Assembly: GCA_024235255.1 (NCBI GenBank)
Contig: JACKMT010000008.1
Span: 1 to 14,285, forward strand
Length of the DNA: 14,285 bases
From: Chromatiaceae bacterium
Lineage (GTDB): Bacteria > Pseudomonadota > Gammaproteobacteria > Chromatiales > Chromatiaceae
Direction: 5' to 3'
This document shows, piece by piece, positions 6,783 to 13,581 of this stretch (position 1 is the first letter of the stretch; each line of letters begins with the position of its first letter). The notes beneath the pieces were generated by a model. It was not told where the DNA came from. It was given only the letters and a program-made list of their open reading frames with translations, and did no database searches. Both the position numbers and the translations under genes were made by a program.

Positions 6783-7262
6783 TTGAACTATCCTCCGCAA
6801 AATCCCATTTCTTTATTGGCACGCTACATGCTGCATTTAATTCAGTTAGGCACCGCCTATCTGGAGCTAATCAACATGTGGACGATGGCATTGAACAGTG
6901 AAAAACAGAGCGTCGGTAATTCGACGGAGACTGAGCAAGAGATGAAGTTAAGAGGTGTATTGAGCGAGCAACTGTTGCGCGATCAGAATCGGGAGTTCGC
7001 CGGTACGGCGGGCGTCAGCGCCGGTAACAGAAGCAAGGCGTTTGTTCCCGCTTTTCAAAACACCCGCAGCGGTGAATGCGTTGTCTCCCGTTTTGCGGAC
7101 GGCAGCGAGGCCCCTATTCATGTGTTGGATGGACTGCCCAGCCATTGGATTACCTCAGTGGATGAAGGCGGCCATGTCACCGCGGTGGATGAAGCCGTGG
7201 TCGCGGGCTTTATGCACAAAGGGCGTTTTTATACCCGCGAAGAGGCGGTTGAAGCCTGCTAA
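6783..7262 (+). CDS. Unrecognised small protein
   Basis: I do not recognise this 159-residue protein. From the TTG at 6783, residues 8-36 form a hydrophobic or amphipathic helix-rich stretch (SLLARYMLHLIQLGTAYLEL), 37-70 are polar and charged, and 100-158 form a compact domain (RFADGSEAPIHVLDGLP, then SVDEGGHVTAVDEAVVAGF, GRFYTREEAVEA). The end resembles a small beta-rich fold, but no family is claimed. The start is uncertain: TTG 6783 has no clear ribosome site, ATG 6828 has none, and ATG 6876 has GGAG 9 bases upstream and would give 128 residues without the hydrophobic stretch. A promoter-like region precedes it, so it is probably transcribed alone. It converges on gcdH. Confidence 0.65.
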   Translation: MNYPPQNPISLLARYMLHLIQLGTAYLELINMWTMALNSEKQSVGNSTETEQEMKLRGVLSEQLLRDQNREFAGTAGVSAGNRSKAFVPAFQNTRSGECVVSRFADGSEAPIHVLDGLPSHWITSVDEGGHVTAVDEAVVAGFMHKGRFYTREEAVEAC

Positions 7263-7316
7263 CGTCTGCTTCGAAAACCCTCCCTATTTTCCCGAGGATC
7301 GAGACAACCCTCCGTC

Positions 7317-7400
7317 GTTTCAGATAGCGTCAATCCAACACCGTCACCCGATCAAGCAGCGTATCATTGCAGCGTACCAGCCAATACCCCTGTCTGAAAC
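7317..7400. repeat. Long-range 11-bp inverted repeat between convergent genes
   Basis: GTTTCAGATAG (7317-7327) and CTGTCTGAAAC (7390-7400) can pair over 11 positions, ten Watson-Crick and one G-T wobble, enclosing 62 bp. Inside, GCAGCGTA occurs twice 13 bp apart. The element lies in the 258-bp gap between the unrecognised gene and gcdH. No T-run follows on either strand, so it is not a plain intrinsic terminator. Nothing else is supported in this gap. Confidence 0.4.
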
Positions 7401-7520
7401 ACGCAATATTGCCAATTGAATTAATTTAACAATTTAGCGTCCGGAACATATCATGCCTGCCGGTTGCAACGCTTAGCGACCTTCGCCTTGTTCGGCAATC
7501 TGAATGCGTTTGTCGACCAG

Positions 7521-8708
7521 CTAGCAAAATGCCTGAATTCCGGTCTGCGCGCGCCCCAGTATCAGCGCATGGATGTCGTGGGTGCCTTCATAGGTGTTAA
7601 CCGCTTCCAGGTTCATCGCATGGCGGATGACGTGGTACTCGTCGGATACGCCGTTGCCACCGTGCATGTCGCGCGCCATGCGGGCGATCGCCAGCGCCTT
7701 GCCTGCGTTGTTACGCTTCATCATTGAGATCGCTTCCGGTGCGGCAGCGTTTCGGTCGAACAGACGGCCAAGCCGCAGGCAGCCCTGCAGACCAAGCGCA
7801 ATCTCGGTCTGCATGTCGGCCAACTTTTTCTGGATCAGCTGAGTGGCTGCCAGAGGACGCCCGAACTGCATCCGTTCGAGCGTATAGCTGCGCGCCCGGT
7901 GCCAGCAATCCTCGGCGGCGCCAAGTACTCCCCAGGAGATGCCAAAGCGAGCCCGGTTAAGGCAGCCGAAGGGCCCCTTCAGCCCCTGCACGTTGGGCAA
8001 CAGATTTTCGTCCGGAACAAACACTTCATCCATCACGATCTCGCCGGTAACCGAGGCGCGTAGCGAGAACTTGCCTTCTATCCTGGGTGTGGATAACCCG
8101 GTCATCCCCCGCTCCAACAGGAAGCCGCGAATGACGCCGTCGTCATCCTTGGCCCAGACCACGAACAGATCTGCGATGGGAGAATTGGTAATCCACATCT
8201 TGGCACCGTTGAGGCGATAGCCGCCTGCACATTTCCGTGCCCGGGTCCGCATACTTCCGGGATCGGAACCGTGATCCGGTTCGGTCAAACCGAAACATCC
8301 GACCAGTTCGCCGCTGGCCAGTTTTGGTAAATAGCGCTGCCGCTGCAATTCAGTTCCATAGGCGTGAATGGGAAACATGACCAGGCTGGACTGTACACTC
8401 ATCGCCGACCTATAGCCCGAGTCCACCCGCTCCACTTCACGCGCAATCAGACCGTAGCTGACATAGTTGAGACCGGCGCAGTCGTAGCCTTCGATGGTGC
8501 AGCCGAGCAGCCCTAACCCGCCCATCTCGCGCATGATCTCCCGGTCGAAGCGCTCGCTGCGGTTGGCCTGCAGGATGCGCGGCATTAACTGCTCCTGGCA
8601 ATATCTGTTAGCGGTCTCACGGATCATCTGCTCCTCTTCGCTCAGCTGATCCTCCAGCTGCAGCGGATCCTCCCAATTGAAGTGGATTGATGACGCTTGC
8701 TGGTTCAT
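7521..8708 (-). CDS. gcdH: Glutaryl-CoA dehydrogenase
   Basis: A 395-residue FAD enzyme of the acyl-CoA dehydrogenase family that oxidises and decarboxylates glutaryl-CoA to crotonyl-CoA and CO2, passing electrons to ETF. It acts in the cytoplasm, in breakdown of lysine, tryptophan and some aromatics. Signatures specific to GcdH run through the whole length: WEDPLQLEDQL (12-22), REVERVDSGYRSAMSVQSS (90-108) with E93, R100 and S101 at the glutarate-binding positions, CFGLTEPDHGSDP (138-150), MWITNSPIADLFVVWAK (171-187), the FAD loop TLERMQFGRPLA (276-287) and NTYEGTHDIHALILGRA (371-387) with catalytic base E374. The ATG has only a weak ribosome site. No ETF, CoA-transferase or typical neighbouring LysR gene is adjacent; it stands alone behind a leader with several symmetric elements. 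Confidence 0.96.
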   Translation of the reverse strand: MNQQASSIHFNWEDPLQLEDQLSEEEQMIRETANRYCQEQLMPRILQANRSERFDREIMREMGGLGLLGCTIEGYDCAGLNYVSYGLIAREVERVDSGYRSAMSVQSSLVMFPIHAYGTELQRQRYLPKLASGELVGCFGLTEPDHGSDPGSMRTRARKCAGGYRLNGAKMWITNSPIADLFVVWAKDDDGVIRGFLLERGMTGLSTPRIEGKFSLRASVTGEIVMDEVFVPDENLLPNVQGLKGPFGCLNRARFGISWGVLGAAEDCWHRARSYTLERMQFGRPLAATQLIQKKLADMQTEIALGLQGCLRLGRLFDRNAAAPEAISMMKRNNAGKALAIARMARDMHGGNGVSDEYHVIRHAMNLEAVNTYEGTHDIHALILGRAQTGIQAFC

Positions 8709-8733
8709 GCTTAGGCACCATTTGTTGGCGATT

Positions 8734-8859
8734 GAAAGAGTCTCTCTTTCCGATCCGGCGAATGCCGGGGATTTTTAAACCGTGCTTTTCCAGACAGGCA
8801 CCAGATCAAACAACAACGTCCTGGCTGCCGGCAATATCGAAAAAAAAACCGGCCGGTTT
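8734..8859 (-). promoter_or_regulatory. Cluster of palindromes upstream of gcdH
   Basis: Three perfect or near-perfect symmetric elements precede gcdH. GAAAGAG-TCT-CTCTTTC covers 8734-8750. CCGGC-GAAT-GCCGG covers 8755-8768; it is extended by ATC/GAT past a bulged G and followed on the plus strand by TTTTT, so it resembles an intrinsic terminator for rightward transcripts. AAACCGGCCGGTTT is a 14-bp palindrome at 8846-8859. They could be leader hairpins or operators of gcdH. The remaining part of the 400-bp gap (8709-9108) has no supported gene. Confidence 0.4.
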
Positions 8860-9108
8860 CTCTTCCGCTATGCTGCCAGATTTACCTGCCCGACCTTCTG
8901 TTTGATGATACGTTTGTTACTATGACGCGTGAAGGTCAGCTCTTATGGTTTCGATGGTTTTTGTTTGCGCCTCCAGCAAAACCGCCAAACCTTTCATTTT
9001 CACGATATATCAACAGCCCGTCTGAACTTCTACGACTCATTTCTCATCGGTTTCAACCCGAGAATCAATCTCATCGCATTCTATCTGCTCAGTACCGGAA
9101 CTGCCGAA

Positions 9109-9606
9109 TCAGGGGCAAAGCGTGGACTCCGATCCTAACGTCTGCAGCTTCTCGTCAATTTGCTTCTCTATTTCCTCAAACTTGTTTACACCCCAAGCGT
9201 GCCATGACCACAGCTGTTCCATCTCGTCATCAACCAGTTTTTCCAGTTCTCTGAGTTTAGCCAGGCCGGATGCATGCCGGTCAGAAAGCTGCTCCAGCTG
9301 TTCATCAACTCGTTTCTCGGCATCAATCAATTTACGCAATACGGCTTGGTGCCGATCCGAGAGCTGCTCCAACTGTTCATCGATCCGCTTTTCAGAACGG
9401 CTCAGTTTACGCAGACTGGCTTGATGCCGATCGGAGAGCTGCTCCAGCTGTTCATCCATCCGTTGCTCAAACCTTTCCAGTCTTTGCAAACCCGCCGTTT
9501 GCCTCTCTGAAAGCTGTTCCAGTATTTCCTGAACCTCTTTTCCCAGGACCTTGAGCGTTTGGTGTGATTTTTTTTGTGTTTTTTGTGTACCGGTTTTTTT
9601 CCCCAT
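9109..9606 (-). CDS. Coiled-coil protein of five 25-residue tandem repeats
   Basis: No enzyme family is recognised in this 165-residue, highly charged protein. After a basic N-terminus (1-29, rich in Lys and Thr), residues 30-154 are five back-to-back 25-residue repeats with the pattern EQL-S-D-R-H-(x)4-L-x-K-L-(x)3-EK-R-(V/I)-DEQL. The middle copies are most alike and the last is the most diverged (it contains WSWHAWG). Hydrophobic core positions recur with spacing 4-3-4-3-4-4-3, i.e. two heptads plus one hendecad, so a long coiled coil with a regular change of twist is predicted. There is no signal peptide or membrane helix. The ATG has a GGAGG ribosome site 6 bases upstream. It could be a structural, scaffold or tethering protein; function unknown. 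Confidence 0.85.
   Translation of the reverse strand: MGKKTGTQKTQKKSHQTLKVLGKEVQEILEQLSERQTAGLQRLERFEQRMDEQLEQLSDRHQASLRKLSRSEKRIDEQLEQLSDRHQAVLRKLIDAEKRVDEQLEQLSDRHASGLAKLRELEKLVDDEMEQLWSWHAWGVNKFEEIEKQIDEKLQTLGSESTLCP
9145..9519 (-). repeat. Five 75-bp in-frame tandem repeats
   Basis: The DNA units encoding the coiled-coil repeats are 9519-9445, 9444-9370, 9369-9295, 9294-9220 and 9219-9145. The phrase GAGCTGCTCCA(A/G)CTGTTCATC (plus strand) recurs in the central units, showing recent duplication at DNA level. Outer units have diverged. Confidence 0.85.
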
Positions 9607-9659
9607 TCCAGCCTCCAGCCCCAGCCAATTAACCGACCGAAAAGTCGTGCTGCCAATAC

Positions 9660-9688
9660 CCTATACCAAATTTGGGCATATTCGTTAA
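9660..9688 (-). promoter_or_regulatory. Candidate promoter of the coiled-coil gene with palindromic spacer
   Basis: On the minus strand TTAACG (9688-9683) and TATAGG (9665-9660) are 17 bp apart, and the spacer contains the perfect palindrome CCAAATTTGG (9666-9675). The surrounding 80 bp is AT-rich. Each hexamer matches the sigma-70 consensus at four of six bases, so confidence is modest; the palindrome is in a position suited to repression. Confidence 0.35.
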
Positions 9689-9738
9689 CTGTATCCTATC
9701 TTTAGAAGGTTATATGCTAAAAAATTAAGAGAAAATTC

Positions 9739-9753
9739 AGCCTCCTGGAGGCT
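9739..9753 (-). terminator. Candidate terminator of the GNAT gene
   Basis: AGCCTCC-T-GGAGGCT is a perfect 15-nt hairpin sequence, 55 bp beyond the stop of the leftward GNAT gene. On the minus strand it is followed by GAATTTTCTC and further T-rich sequence. The stem is strong but the T-tract starts a few bases late. Confidence 0.5.
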
Positions 9754-9807
9754 TCGATACCTTTGACTACAATCAATTTCTGCTCGTTACCTGTCACCTG
9801 TTTCAAG

Positions 9808-10593
9808 TTATACAACCCCACCCGGCCCCGGTCCGGTGTTGGAGTCTAACAACGATTGAGCTTTGGCAATGCCGTTTGATTTCCAGGCAATACGTTTTTT
9901 CGGCAGGGCAGGATCCGGATGATGATAGAGTATGGGCAAAAAAGCGAAGATGCGCCGATATAATTTTATCCGATCCATAATCTGATACGGCTGCCTGACA
10001 TAGACGGTGGCACTGTTCAAAGGCATGCGATCAGCGTGTTCAATGGTTTGATAACGCGGTCCAAAAGGGTCTGGCGGATCTTCGGTTTCATCATGCTCAA
10101 TCAACCGGCGCGCCTCCTCCCCGATAAAATAGACCGGATAGACGTCCGGGCGCTCTATGCTTGGCGTCCCGATTATCATTGACTGTTCATGGACCCTTTC
10201 CGCCGGACCGAAGCCGAACGTCTGGGTGATCAGCATAAGAACGAATGGATTGTTGTGCCCAAGTGTGATTTCGATGTTTTCGATGCCCATCACCAGAACA
10301 AGACTGTTGAAGCTGTCCAGCAACGGAATGCCATAACCCATATTGCGATATTTTCCGGTCGTGCCGCCGGTGCTGATGGTCAGGGAGCGTTCATCGGGGT
10401 CAATCGTAAAAGTGATGAATCCAAACGTTTTTCCGACATCGTTCTTCATTAGAAAGACGCCCCCGCTGCCGCACTTTCGTCCGTAGGTGTGTATCTCCTG
10501 CCCACACCAATCGAAACTGGCAAGGTAAACCTCTTCCCGGGACCGGAACAGATGGATTGAAATTTCGGCCCTGGAAATAACCTCTGCTGTCAT
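9808..10593 (-). CDS. GNAT-like N-acyltransferase with extra C-terminal region
   Basis: A 261-residue protein whose central part looks like the GNAT acetyl-CoA-dependent acyltransferase fold. The strand GFITFTID (58-65) and strand LTISTGG (71-77) lead to RNMGYG (83-88), which fits the R/Q-x-x-G-x-G/A pyrophosphate-binding motif, followed by helix IPLLDSF. Then comes IENIEITLGHNNPFVLML..TFGF (104-128), resembling the strand-4/strand-5 region with its Asn and closing GF. Residues 130-261 are not recognised and include a basic, Pro-rich tail. The N-terminal 45 residues contain Cys30 and Cys41. The substrate is unknown. Its ATG has no good ribosome site of its own, but the stop of a small upstream ORF overlaps it as ATGA, so translation may be coupled. 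Confidence 0.7.
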   Translation of the reverse strand: MTAEVISRAEISIHLFRSREEVYLASFDWCGQEIHTYGRKCGSGGVFLMKNDVGKTFGFITFTIDPDERSLTISTGGTTGKYRNMGYGIPLLDSFNSLVLVMGIENIEITLGHNNPFVLMLITQTFGFGPAERVHEQSMIIGTPSIERPDVYPVYFIGEEARRLIEHDETEDPPDPFGPRYQTIEHADRMPLNSATVYVRQPYQIMDRIKLYRRIFAFLPILYHHPDPALPKKRIAWKSNGIAKAQSLLDSNTGPGPGGVV

Positions 10594-10769
10594 GGCAAGG
10601 CGTAGGGATGACGATTAAATGGACTGACGATATCCGCCTTCAGAATCGGAGCCAACATCCAACCGGCACAGCAGATATGCGCGTAAGCAACCGACAGTCT
10701 TGACAGTGAGTGTGAATTCAATCCTTTACCCGAAACCCGCTCGCTCGGTGAATAGACCACTGTCCGCAT
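10590..10769 (-). CDS. Candidate small protein coupled to the GNAT gene
   Basis: A 59-codon ORF from ATG 10769 to TGA 10590. It has an AGGGAG ribosome site 7 bases upstream, and its stop overlaps the GNAT start as ATGA (10593-10590). The product begins MRTVVYSPSE, has a short hydrophobic patch around 27-43 with a Cys-Cys pair (33-34), and ends HPYALP. No family is recognised. It may be a leader peptide that delivers ribosomes to the poorly initiated GNAT gene, or a real small protein. Chance cannot be excluded for an ORF this short. Confidence 0.42.
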   Translation of the reverse strand: MRTVVYSPSERVSGKGLNSHSLSRLSVAYAHICCAGWMLAPILKADIVSPFNRHPYALP

Positions 10770-10975
10770 GACTCCACTCCCTGGTTAACATCGCCTTGCC
10801 GTTTAGCGCGATTATGGCAGCATTATATGGATTTTATTGGCTTTTTTCCGATTCTAGCCAGAGCGCTTCAATTATTCAATTGCCCTGACGTTGGCGTCGT
10901 TGCCGCGCTTGGCAAGGCCCATCAAGCGGCTGACGCAAGGCAACTCAAGCTAGGCACAGGCGCCATAAAAGTGAG
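10770..10975. other. Gap between the fusion gene and the small ORF
   Basis: The stretch holds a minus-strand TATAAT (10827-10822) that could be the -10 of a promoter for the small ORF and GNAT gene, though no convincing -35 is present. TTGCC-N6-GGCAA (10900-10915) and CAATT-N4-AATTG (10869-10882) are weak hairpins without T-runs. No gene is supported here. Confidence 0.3.
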
Positions 10976-13114
10976 TCAAGCACCCCGGCGCCAGGCGTGT
11001 AACTTCTCCACCCACTCAAGCAACTGCTCCGGCGCATGTGCTTTTTTCCAGTTGCCGGCGGCGAATTTGTTGCCTTCCGTCCAGGTCGGGTAGATATGGA
11101 TGGTCCCCAGAATTTTATTCATCCCCAAGCCGTAGCGCATGGCCGTCACGAACTCTGCGATCAGGTCACCGGCGTGCTCACCGATTATCGTGGCACCAAG
11201 AATCTTATCCTTGCCGGGCAGGGTCAGCACCTTGACGAAGCCGTAGTCCTCACCGTCGGCGATCGCCCGGTCCAGGTCGTCCAACCCGTATACGGTCACT
11301 TCGTACTTAATCTTCTTTTCGATCGCCTCCTGCTCATTCAAGCCGACGCGGGCTACTTCCGGATCGGTAAAGGTGGCGAACGGAATCACCGAATAGTCAA
11401 CTTTGAACTTGCGCAACATGCCGAACAACGCATTTACCGCTGCATACCAGGCCTGATGGGAGGCAGTGTGGGTAAACTGATAGGGGCCGGTGACATCGCC
11501 GCAGACAAAGATGTTGGGAAAGTTGGTCTGCAGATACTCGTTGGCTTCCACCGTACGCCGGTTGGTGAGGCTGACGCCGAGTTTTTCCAAACCAAAACCG
11601 CTGACGTTGGCAGCACGTCCGACCGCCACCAGCACCCGGTCGAACTCGATCGTGACATCCTTGCCCTGGTGCTCGGCGATCATGCGGTTGACACCGTTCT
11701 CGACGCGAAACTCCTTGGCCATGTGTCCCACCATGACGTCGATCCCCTCATGGGCAAAACGCTCCGCCACCATCGATGAAACCTCGATATCCTCGCGAAT
11801 CATCAAACGCGGCGCCATCTCCACCAGGGTTACTTCCGCTCCGAAGCGGGCAAAGCACTGCGCCAGTTCGCAGCCGATCGGCCCGCCGCCGAGCACCAGC
11901 AGCCGCTTGGGCAGCTCCCGTAACTCCCACAGATTGTCGGAAGTGAGATACGGCAGTTCGCTCAATCCCTTGATTGGCGGAATGAAGGGCCGCGCGCCGG
12001 TGGCGACGATGATGCTGCGGGTGGTGAGGGTTCGGCCGTTTACCTGGACACTGTAAGGGGAGACTATACGTGCTTCACCCCGAATCACATCCACTCCCAG
12101 GCTGGTATAACGTTCCACCGAATCGTGCGGTTCGACCCGCTTCACCACACGCTGGACCCGCTCCATGACAGCGGCAAAATCAAACTCGGCAGAGGCCGAT
12201 TTGAAGCCAAACTCAGTGGCGCGCCGGGTCTGCTCCAGGTAACGGGCCGAGCGAATCAACGCCTTGGAGGGAACGCAGCCGGTATTGAGACAGTCCCCGC
12301 CCATTTTGTGCTTCTCGATCAGGGTCACTTTCGATTTCACCGCAGCGCCGATCAGCGATGCCACCAGACCGCCGGAACCGGCGCCGATCACAATAAGATT
12401 ACGGTCGAATTTTGTCGGTTTGGCATAACCGGCCAACGCTTTTTTCGCCTTGATGCCGGCCAGTATCTTTTTCGCGATCAACGGAAACACACCGAGCAGG
12501 ACGAAGGAGAAAATTAGACCGGGAGAGAGAATCCCCGACAGGGAGTCGATTCTGGCCAGTTGGGTGCCGGCGTTGACATAGACGATGGTGCCGAGCAGCA
12601 TGCCGACCTGGCTCACCCAGGCAAAGGTCCAGGTTCGGATACTGGTCAGGCCCATGGCCAGGTTGATAACGAAGAACGGGAAGAGCGGCACCAGCCTCAA
12701 TCCGAACAGGTAAAAGGCGCCGTCCTTGGCAATGCCCCGATTGATCGCGCCAAGCTTGTCGCCGAATTTCGCCTCCACCGCATCACGCAGTAAAAACCTG
12801 GCGATAATGAAGGCCAGCGTCGCGCCGATGGTTGAGGCGAAGGAGACCAGCACAGTGCCGACCAACAGCCCAAAAATTGCACCGACAGCCAGTGTCATGA
12901 TCGCCGCACCGGGCAGCGAGAGCGCGGTCACCAGGACATAGACCAGAAAAAAAGCAAGCGCACTCTGCCAGGGATTTGCCTGCCGCCATGCACTGAGACC
13001 TTCCTGCTGAGCCTTGAGATTGTCCAGCGTCAGGTAGCTGCCGACGTCGAACAGAAAAAATGCGCCGATCAACAGCACTATGACAACGAGCACGACGCTC
13101 TTGCGAAATTCCAT
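10976..13114 (-). CDS. TVP38/TMEM64 membrane domain fused to a pyridine nucleotide-disulfide oxidoreductase
   Basis: A 712-residue fusion. Residues 1-215 form a TVP38/TMEM64 (VTT, DedA-like) domain with about six hydrophobic segments (6-26, 50-69, 72-108, 134-155, 165-183, 198-213) and the family motif LRLVPLFPFFVINLAMGL (139-156). Residues 236-712 are a flavoprotein of the dihydrolipoamide dehydrogenase/mercuric reductase class: FAD loop GAGSGG (244-249), redox-active disulfide GGDCLNTGCVPSK with C275 and C280, NAD(P) loop GGGPIG (409-414), FAD motif CGD (538-540) and an active-site pair H673/E680 in HIYPTWTE. It lacks the NmerA domain and C-terminal Cys pair of mercuric reductase, and no lipoyl partner genes are nearby, so the substrate is unknown. 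The membrane part probably anchors the oxidoreductase at the inner membrane. The ATG has an AGAGG ribosome site about 8 bases upstream. Similar two-domain proteins are known in proteobacteria. Confidence 0.92.
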   Translation of the reverse strand: MEFRKSVVLVVIVLLIGAFFLFDVGSYLTLDNLKAQQEGLSAWRQANPWQSALAFFLVYVLVTALSLPGAAIMTLAVGAIFGLLVGTVLVSFASTIGATLAFIIARFLLRDAVEAKFGDKLGAINRGIAKDGAFYLFGLRLVPLFPFFVINLAMGLTSIRTWTFAWVSQVGMLLGTIVYVNAGTQLARIDSLSGILSPGLIFSFVLLGVFPLIAKKILAGIKAKKALAGYAKPTKFDRNLIVIGAGSGGLVASLIGAAVKSKVTLIEKHKMGGDCLNTGCVPSKALIRSARYLEQTRRATEFGFKSASAEFDFAAVMERVQRVVKRVEPHDSVERYTSLGVDVIRGEARIVSPYSVQVNGRTLTTRSIIVATGARPFIPPIKGLSELPYLTSDNLWELRELPKRLLVLGGGPIGCELAQCFARFGAEVTLVEMAPRLMIREDIEVSSMVAERFAHEGIDVMVGHMAKEFRVENGVNRMIAEHQGKDVTIEFDRVLVAVGRAANVSGFGLEKLGVSLTNRRTVEANEYLQTNFPNIFVCGDVTGPYQFTHTASHQAWYAAVNALFGMLRKFKVDYSVIPFATFTDPEVARVGLNEQEAIEKKIKYEVTVYGLDDLDRAIADGEDYGFVKVLTLPGKDKILGATIIGEHAGDLIAEFVTAMRYGLGMNKILGTIHIYPTWTEGNKFAAGNWKKAHAPEQLLEWVEKLHAWRRGA

Positions 13115-13142
13115 AAATCTACCTCTTGTAATTATGTTTGTA

Positions 13143-13215
13143 TCAGGTAAGAGGACCGATCCCTAGCCAATTTGGTTTCAGGTTAAGATTAACAGATTAA
13201 TAACGGTTTACCTGA
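13143..13215 (-). promoter_or_regulatory. Cluster of CAGGT boxes upstream of the fusion gene
   Basis: TCAGGTAA (13143-13150) and its exact reverse complement TTACCTGA (13208-13215) flank a third variant, TCAGGTTAA (13178-13186). Between them GATTAA occurs twice 8 bp apart. All lie within 105 bp of the fusion gene's start. They look like half-sites for a regulator, with no known family assigned. Confidence 0.35.
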
Positions 13216-13560
13216 CCCCGGCCAATAAATTACAGACCGGATCGTCAATGAGGTATAGAACCGCGCTGACAACCAAAGGAGTAAACTACACCCCTTTGCA
13301 AGCCCGATGGCTTTGTTGTCGCCGCAAGCGACGGGGTAATACTGAATCAACCACTACGTTTACTCACTGCCAGCAGGTCTCAAAATTGACCTACGCCAGA
13401 AAAAATAGCGATTCGGGGGGAAACGGTCGTAGATATGCTGCCGGCGACTTAATCTGCATCAAATAATCCACAAATAACTTTAATCGGACGCAGATCAACA
13501 GTGCTAGGCTTTAGTTGAGTTATTGTAAGGCAATAACATTGGCTTGAGCTTCTGCTCCGC
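13216..13560. other. Non-coding gap with small hairpins
   Basis: No gene is supported. Three hairpin-like elements are visible: CAAAGGAGT/ACCCCTTTG (13274-13298, one mismatch, 7-base loop), GTCGC-CGCAA-GCGAC (13318-13332) and GTTATTG-TAAGG-CAATAAC (13519-13537, perfect). The last one sits 44 bp before the next gene and could be an operator or leader hairpin. None has a following T-run strong enough for a terminator call. Confidence 0.4.
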
Positions 13561-13581
13561 GTGGTTGACCGGAAAAGCAAT

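Noticed and set aside
6626..7311. 12-bp direct repeat CGAGACAACCCT at 6626-6637 and 7300-7311 flanking the unrecognised gene
   Set aside because: Too short and isolated to indicate an insertion; no inverted ends or duplication pattern accompany it.
8762..9254. Short plus-strand open frames upstream of gcdH, including those starting at 8762 and 8922
   Set aside because: No ribosome sites and low-complexity products; nothing suggests translation.
9122..9554. Several open frames on the plus strand opposite the coiled-coil gene
   Set aside because: They are a by-product of 75-bp repeats, a multiple of three, which keeps other frames open. They have Ser/Cys-rich or low-complexity products and no ribosome sites.
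11036..11779. 247-codon open frame on the plus strand inside the fusion gene
   Set aside because: It is the antisense of a highly conserved flavoprotein region; composition is typical of a shadow frame.
10976..13114. Mercuric reductase (merA) for the C-terminal part of the fusion
   Set aside because: It lacks the N-terminal heavy-metal domain and C-terminal Cys pair, and no mer genes are nearby.
13248..13466. 72-codon open frame in the gap before the pRiA4b ORF-3-like gene
   Set aside because: No ribosome site, Arg/Thr-rich product without resemblance to any family, and it runs through hairpin elements.
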